This document shows positions 59,472-64,000 of a stretch of 64,000 bases of DNA, piece after piece (positions within the stretch are counted from its first letter, which is position 1; each line of letters starts with the position of its first letter). This DNA is from an uncultured Porphyromonadaceae bacterium (GTDB lineage Bacteria; Bacteroidota; Bacteroidia; Bacteroidales; Muribaculaceae), in assembly GCA_900546365.1 (NCBI GenBank), contig URCF01000010.1, forward strand, positions 1 to 64,000, written 5' to 3'. The position numbers and the translations under genes are program-made. The notes under the pieces are model-generated. The model was given only the letters and a program-made list of their open reading frames with translations. It was not told the origin of the DNA and made no database searches.

Positions 59472-59503
59472 TTTGCACACTCCATCAATATTGCTTATTT
59501 TTG
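59472..59503 (+). promoter_or_regulatory. Promoter of the restriction-modification operon
   Basis: TTTG (59472-59475), exactly 20 bases, TATTTTTG (59496-59503). The first ATG (59511) is only 7 bases on; ATGs at 59520 and 59526 give a slightly longer leader. Confidence 0.8.
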
Positions 59504-59510
59504 CATATTG

Positions 59511-60986
59511 ATGAAGTCCATGCCTATGTCCACAACCATTGATAACTCAGTTGAGTTTGACAAGTCCGACCCACTGTCAATATACGAACACAGCCGACAT
59601 TTGATTGGCAATTCACTTCACACACTTTTCGGTGACAAAGCTGTGGAACTGAGCCGCAAAGGCAAAGGCGGATTAGGACAAATGGTGGAACAACTGTTCT
59701 TTGGTTATGACATCAACACAAAACGGGAGGCGGATTTTGCAGAAGCCAATCTGGAGCTGAAATGCACGCCGTTGCTTAAATCCAAAACATCGGACACATA
59801 CCGAATCAAGGAGCGGCTGGTGTGCACCATGATTGACTACTTTGAACTGATTGACACTCCTTTTGAAAAATCCCACCTCATTGCGAAGTGCAGACTTATG
59901 CTACTGCTCTTTTATCTGCATGTCAATGACAAAGCCATCTATGATTTTGAATTTCTCTATCGTGTGCTATGGCAAATTCCCGAGAAAGATCTCCTGCTTA
60001 TAAGCAAGGACTATCAAACAATATCCGACAAGGTGAAACGAGGCGAGGCTCATCTGCTGTCCGAGGGCGACACCATGTATCTGGGAGCTTGCAGAAAGGG
60101 TCAGAAAAACGATAATCTGCAACCCCAACCCAACTCCGACATCAAGGCCAACAAAAGAGCTTTCAGTCTCAAGCCCGCTTATATGCGCTACATTCTGAGC
60201 CACGTGACTGAAAGCGGCGATAACCATTACAGCAACTTCACGGCGCCCAAGCAACCCGGATTTGAGCTCGTTTCCTCCAAAGAGCTTAAAAACAATTCGT
60301 TTGAGAACATCATTATTGAGCGGTTCAAACCATATATTGGCAAGAATTTCGTTCAGATATGCAAGATGCTGGACATAGAGCCTTATCAAGCCAAAAACAA
60401 ATATGCCGACATTGCCGGATTGATTGCGTCCAACCAAGCGGACAAACGACTGAATAGGGCTGAGGAATTCGTCAAATCCGGTATAATCCTGAAAACAGTC
60501 AGGTTGCAGAGCAACGGTGCCCCCAAAGAATCAATGTCATTCAAAAACATTGACTACCATGAGATTTACAACAACGACAAATGGCTGGAATCGGAAATTT
60601 ATGAGTTGTTCACCTCACGCTTCATGTTTGTAGTGTTCAAACCTCATCCCCATGACACCATTGAGATACCAAACAACCGCACCGGGCAATCTGACATAGA
60701 AACGGCATATATTCTTGATTCAGTGTTTTTCTGGACTATGCCGCCGCAGGATCTTGAGGTGGCAGAGGATTATTGGAAGAATATACGTGATGGAGTGCTG
60801 TCAAATAATATTTCCACCGACTATTTCTGGAGCATAAGGAACCACCGCAAATTTCATGTGCGCCCCAAAGCGAGAGTCAATGCCGACAAAACCCCGAATC
60901 CGAATGGCGGGGTATGTAACAAGCTTTGCTACTGGTTTAATGCCGAATATGTTAAACAGATTATAGAAAACCGCCATAATGACTGA
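59511..60986 (+). CDS. Sau3AI/MutH-family type II restriction endonuclease
   Basis: A 491-residue endonuclease of the Sau3AI type. The N-terminal catalytic domain has GKGGLGQMVEQLFFGYD, then EADFAEANLELKCTP: Asp75, Glu82, Lys84 have the spacing of MutH Asp70, Glu77, Lys79. The size (Sau3AI is about 489) and a second, related C-terminal half (LKNNSFENIIIERFKPYIGKN and after, as an allosteric domain) agree with Sau3AI, which cuts before GATC. The start may be 59511, 59520 or 59526 (MSTTIDNS). A methyltransferase gene overlaps its end by 8 bases. Slightly AT-richer than neighbours. Confidence 0.85.
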   Translation: MKSMPMSTTIDNSVEFDKSDPLSIYEHSRHLIGNSLHTLFGDKAVELSRKGKGGLGQMVEQLFFGYDINTKREADFAEANLELKCTPLLKSKTSDTYRIKERLVCTMIDYFELIDTPFEKSHLIAKCRLMLLLFYLHVNDKAIYDFEFLYRVLWQIPEKDLLLISKDYQTISDKVKRGEAHLLSEGDTMYLGACRKGQKNDNLQPQPNSDIKANKRAFSLKPAYMRYILSHVTESGDNHYSNFTAPKQPGFELVSSKELKNNSFENIIIERFKPYIGKNFVQICKMLDIEPYQAKNKYADIAGLIASNQADKRLNRAEEFVKSGIILKTVRLQSNGAPKESMSFKNIDYHEIYNNDKWLESEIYELFTSRFMFVVFKPHPHDTIEIPNNRTGQSDIETAYILDSVFFWTMPPQDLEVAEDYWKNIRDGVLSNNISTDYFWSIRNHRKFHVRPKARVNADKTPNPNGGVCNKLCYWFNAEYVKQIIENRHND

Positions 60987-62319
60987 GACACAACATATAG
61001 ATAACAATCTTCTTTGCGAACCGCTTGCGGCCTATAGCTTTGCCTACAAACAACAATCGCTGTTTCCCGAGCAAGAAGTCGAAACTTCCGCAAACGACAT
61101 CAGGGTAATGGAATTGTTTGCCGGAGTGGGAGGCTTTCGCATCGGGCTGGAACGAGCCTCTTCCAAATTTTCCACCGTGTGGAACAATCAATGGGAACCG
61201 TCAACCAAGCGACAGGATGCCTCCATTATTTATTGCAACCGGTTCGGATTGGCCGGACACAGCAATCAGGATATTGCAACGGTTGATGTTAGCGATATTC
61301 CTGATGCCGACATGCTGGTAGGAGGATTCCCCTGTCAGGACTACTCTGTGGCCACAACATTGAAACGGTCGGGCGGAATTGAAGGTAAGAAGGGCGTTCT
61401 GTGGTGGCAGATTCACAGGATTTTGCGTGACCATAAAAAACCTCCTCGCTATCTGCTCCTGGAAAATGTTGACAGATTGCTAAGCTCCCCGGCCACACAG
61501 CGTGGACGCGATTTTGCAATCATTCTTGCATCATTGTCCGATTTGGGCTACAGTGTGGAATGGCGAGTAATCAACGCAGCGGAGTACGGGATGCCCCAAC
61601 GCCGCAGACGAACTTACATATTTGCTTTCAAAAACGACTCCAACCTTACCGACTCAATCCACACACCGTTTGACTGGATTGTTAAAAACGGCATAATGGC
61701 CAAAGCCTTTCCTGTGCAGCAAGCCAATGAGAACTCTATGTCAGAAATCCTCATCGAGGGCGATTTGACCGAGGTGTCACAATATTTCAACAAGGGCAAA
61801 TCAACCTCTCCATTCAAAAACTCGGGACTGATGAGCCACCGCAAAATCCACACAATCCAAACCACTCCGGCCTGTGATGGCCCATTTGTCACTCTTGGCG
61901 ACATCCTTGTTCCGGAATCCGAAGTGCCAGCAGAGTTTTATATAGACAGTAACGATGTAGAAAAATGGGCCTACGCCAAGGGCGGGAAAAAGGAGAAACG
62001 CGTGAACAAAACCACGGGATACGAATACAACTACTCCGAAGGAGCTATGGCGTTTCCCGACTATGTGGACAAACCCTCCCGCACCATCATCACTGGTGAA
62101 GGCGGCGCAGCCCCCTCGAGATTCAAGCATGTTGTGGCCACTGAATCGGGCAGATACCGACGATTGGTACCGGTTGAACTTGAACGGCTCAATATGTTTC
62201 CGGACAATCACACAGCCGGAGCATCGGATATGCGGCGCGCTTTTTTGATGGGAAATGCGCTTGTCACAGGGATTGTGGAGCGTATCGGACTCCAGATTGT
62301 GAAAAGATGTTGGCCGTGA
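60979..62319 (+). CDS. DNA cytosine-5 methyltransferase
   Basis: A 446-residue C5 methyltransferase of the restriction-modification pair. Motif I ELFAGVGGFRIGLE (about 45-58), motif IV GGFPCQDYS (Cys119 nucleophile), motif VI LLENVDRLL, motif VIII MPQRRRRTYIFAF, and motif X region RRAFLMGNALVTGIVERIG. The target-recognition region lies between about 215 and 370. A cytosine-5 enzyme paired with a Sau3AI-like nuclease suggests GATC with methylated C. The start overlaps the nuclease stop by 8 bases, so they are co-translated. Confidence 0.93.
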   Translation: MTETQHIDNNLLCEPLAAYSFAYKQQSLFPEQEVETSANDIRVMELFAGVGGFRIGLERASSKFSTVWNNQWEPSTKRQDASIIYCNRFGLAGHSNQDIATVDVSDIPDADMLVGGFPCQDYSVATTLKRSGGIEGKKGVLWWQIHRILRDHKKPPRYLLLENVDRLLSSPATQRGRDFAIILASLSDLGYSVEWRVINAAEYGMPQRRRRTYIFAFKNDSNLTDSIHTPFDWIVKNGIMAKAFPVQQANENSMSEILIEGDLTEVSQYFNKGKSTSPFKNSGLMSHRKIHTIQTTPACDGPFVTLGDILVPESEVPAEFYIDSNDVEKWAYAKGGKKEKRVNKTTGYEYNYSEGAMAFPDYVDKPSRTIITGEGGAAPSRFKHVVATESGRYRRLVPVELERLNMFPDNHTAGASDMRRAFLMGNALVTGIVERIGLQIVKRCWP

Positions 62320-62356
62320 GGTGAAAATTTTGTTGCGCGGTATAGGGATTTTTGCG

Positions 62357-62364
62357 TACATTTG
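62357..62364 (+). promoter_or_regulatory. -7 box of the right-edge gene
   Basis: TACATTTG, 24 bases before ATG 62389. A TTG (62333-62335) lies 21 bases upstream. Confidence 0.55.
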
Positions 62365-62388
62365 CATTTAATACCTATGCAATAGAAA

Positions 62389-64000
62389 ATGAGTGCAGAA
62401 TTTTCATATATAGATGTGGCCGTGCGCTATGACCACGGTGGCTCAATGGTGACAATGTTCACATGTCCCCAGGGGGCTGCGGCTCGTATTCCAGCAATCG
62501 ACGGACGCAACATCACACAAAAATTTGCCAACTTCACCACAGGCTATGTCATCAGTCCGCGGCGCAACAAACTTGTGTTCACACTGCTCCATGCCGAGTC
62601 GCCATCGGCTCCAGTTCTCGCTGTCACTGTGGCTCTTGACAGCGATGTGCTTTTGCCGGGCCGATTGATTGTGAAGCTCCTCAATGAGCTGAAAAGCCAG
62701 CTCGGCGAAACCGACCGTCTGTCGGAACCAACCGTCAACCACCTCATCCGCGCCATCGGATTTCCGGCCGCACCTCTGCGCCGCCCTTGCGAACAGCCCA
62801 ACACTGCCTCGGGCACGTTCTGCTACCGCACCTACGTGTCGCCCACCGAACTCAACCGGATTCTCACCTTCCCGCGTCAACCGCAATACGAAGGATATGC
62901 CGACATTGTGGTGGTGCCTCCGACCACTGTGGCTCTTGACAGCGGACTCACACGGCTGCAGGGGATGCCTCAGGCTCTTCTTGCCGTGGTGTGCCCCAAA
63001 GGCGTCACCGCCCAATCCTCTATAGCTCCGGCCGACAAGCCTCTCACACTCACCTACTCCATGGACCATTTCCTGCCGGTGGATGTGACTTTCACTCCCG
63101 ACGAGCCCAATTGCTACGCCGTGATCCAGGGGCCTGCGCTGGTGGTGAAAGATGCGCTCCATGCAGGGATTGATTTCCGGTCCGAGCCCTGCAAATGTGA
63201 GGTAACCACTCCCGACGGCACTCCGCTGCGTCAATTTTCAATCACCGTCAACGGCCATCCTGCCGACACGGACGGTGACAGCATCATATTGCGAAGCTCC
63301 GACTTCCACCCCTCCGGCACCGCGAGCCTGAGCGTGTCATCAACCAATTTCATTGCCGCCACACGCAGCATCTCCGCCGCCGCCATTTCGCCCGGCACCC
63401 CACTGCATTTCACTCTTGAGCAAGAGGAGAGCAGTGTGCTTCTTCGCTTGAATTTCAGCGACGGACGCATCCTTGAGCAGCGCATAGCCGTGGGCAAAAG
63501 CTCGCCAGAATACTGCCAGCTGCGTGCCGGCAATTTCCACGGGTTCCGCGCCCACAAACTCGCTTCGCCCGGTGCGGAAACATATAATGTGGATATGACA
63601 GCATCCGCGGCACCGGTTGCCATGCCCGGGCCCGAGCCAGCCAAACCGGCCCGTCCGGCTGTCAAGCCAGAACCTCAGCCCAAACCCGAATCCAAACCCG
63701 AACCGGAGAAACCGCAACCGAGCCCCGAGCCTAAAAAACCGGTACAACCCGAGATTGTTGATTTCTCCCACGATGCCGATATCACCGACAATCCCGAACT
63801 GACCTCCGAATCCAAGCCGCGCAAAAAGCTGATATTCACCATTGCAGGCATAGCATTGGCAGTAGTGGTGGCTGGTGCGCTGGTGTGGTATCTGCCCAAA
63901 GCTCTCGGAAGCGCCGGCACTGACGAGGAACAAGTGGACACCGCCGCAAGCATTATCTCGGAGCGCGTTGACACCGTCACCCCTCAACCCAGCGAAGCTG
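62389..64000 (+). CDS. Large membrane-spanning protein of unknown function, truncated by the right edge
   Basis: Open from ATG 62389 to the end (537 codons seen). No signal peptide. About 400 residues are a beta-rich N-terminal part (FCYRTYVSPTELNRILTF, DIVVVPPTTVALDSG, and three repeated ASxSVSSTNFIA-like strand pairs). A proline/lysine-rich linker then runs from about residue 405 to 455 (PEPQPKPESKPEPEKPQP). One membrane helix near residue 488-510 (LIFTIAGIALAVVVAGALVWYL) follows, so the N-terminus is cytoplasmic and the rest would be outside. No known domain was recognised. It may carry a further domain beyond the window. Confidence 0.7.
   Translation, partial: MSAEFSYIDVAVRYDHGGSMVTMFTCPQGAAARIPAIDGRNITQKFANFTTGYVISPRRNKLVFTLLHAESPSAPVLAVTVALDSDVLLPGRLIVKLLNELKSQLGETDRLSEPTVNHLIRAIGFPAAPLRRPCEQPNTASGTFCYRTYVSPTELNRILTFPRQPQYEGYADIVVVPPTTVALDSGLTRLQGMPQALLAVVCPKGVTAQSSIAPADKPLTLTYSMDHFLPVDVTFTPDEPNCYAVIQGPALVVKDALHAGIDFRSEPCKCEVTTPDGTPLRQFSITVNGHPADTDGDSIILRSSDFHPSGTASLSVSSTNFIAATRSISAAAISPGTPLHFTLEQEESSVLLRLNFSDGRILEQRIAVGKSSPEYCQLRAGNFHGFRAHKLASPGAETYNVDMTASAAPVAMPGPEPAKPARPAVKPEPQPKPESKPEPEKPQPSPEPKKPVQPEIVDFSHDADITDNPELTSESKPRKKLIFTIAGIALAVVVAGALVWYLPKALGSAGTDEEQVDTAASIISERVDTVTPQPSEA

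Noticed and set aside
59511..62319. A larger defence island around the restriction-modification pair
   Set aside because: The neighbours (DUF4294, right-edge protein) show no defence-family motif, so only a simple type II system is supported.

Overview
The window is a chromosomal segment from a Bacteroidales bacterium, most likely of the Muribaculaceae type. The support is: many promoters of the Bacteroidetes form (TTTG, about 20 bases, TAnnTTTG); a secreted endonuclease I with a C-terminal tail of the type IX secretion (Por) kind; a FimA/Mfa-type fimbrial operon; and several families largely confined to Bacteroidetes (DUF4919, DUF4294, DUF3575, DUF5119, DUF4369, prokaryotic GH3). Base composition is moderately GC-rich apart from one clearly AT-rich block at about 22.35-24.92 kb.

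Layout. 0-0.7 kb: two tandem promoters reading off the left edge, a small AT-rich repeat and tRNA-Ala(GGC) with its own promoter and terminator. 0.7-8 kb: a GT2 glycosyltransferase with an Lrp regulator, secreted endonuclease I, argS, a Bax-inhibitor-1 family protein, and two small secreted proteins (one with a PEGA domain) behind a long structured leader. 8.6-11 kb: the yqeY-serS-trmH operon. 11-17.2 kb: the fimbrial operon, Bcp peroxiredoxin, SIMPL, DUF4919 and GH3 proteins. 17.3-22.3 kb: a lipoprotein, a membrane-anchored pseudokinase, a YghO/GNAT-like protein and an MBOAT/SGNH O-acylation pair. 22.35-24.92 kb: an AT-rich, apparently acquired operon with a frameshifted transglutaminase-like gene, a secreted protein with an RHS core motif and a variable C-terminus, and a small membrane protein that may be its immunity partner. 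24.9-28.5 kb: YifB/ComM, a thioredoxin-fold lipoprotein without its CxxC, and an outer-membrane phospholipase A. 28.5-43.5 kb: a complete division and cell-wall (dcw) cluster in the order rsmH-ftsL-ftsI-murE-mraY-murD-ftsW-murG-murC-ftsQ-ftsA-ftsZ, without mraZ. 43.7-50 kb: sirtuin, GT1 glycosyltransferase, three tandem FKBP isomerases, ribF and a HAD hydrolase. 50-53 kb: a divergent OprP-like porin and histidine acid phosphatase, probably for phosphate scavenging. 53-59.5 kb: housekeeping genes (EEP hydrolase, pyrH, frr, trmB, mrp, nadB, DUF4294). 59.5-62.3 kb: a Sau3AI-like restriction-modification pair. 62.4 kb to the end: a large membrane-spanning protein cut by the right edge.

The most unusual points are the AT-rich RHS-like operon with a one-base break in a homopolymer, the pseudokinase that has lost its catalytic aspartate, several promoters whose -7 box lies only 4-7 bases before a start codon (probable leaderless mRNAs), and the structured, gene-free leader upstream of the PEGA gene. 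No CRISPR array, insertion sequence or rRNA gene was seen.
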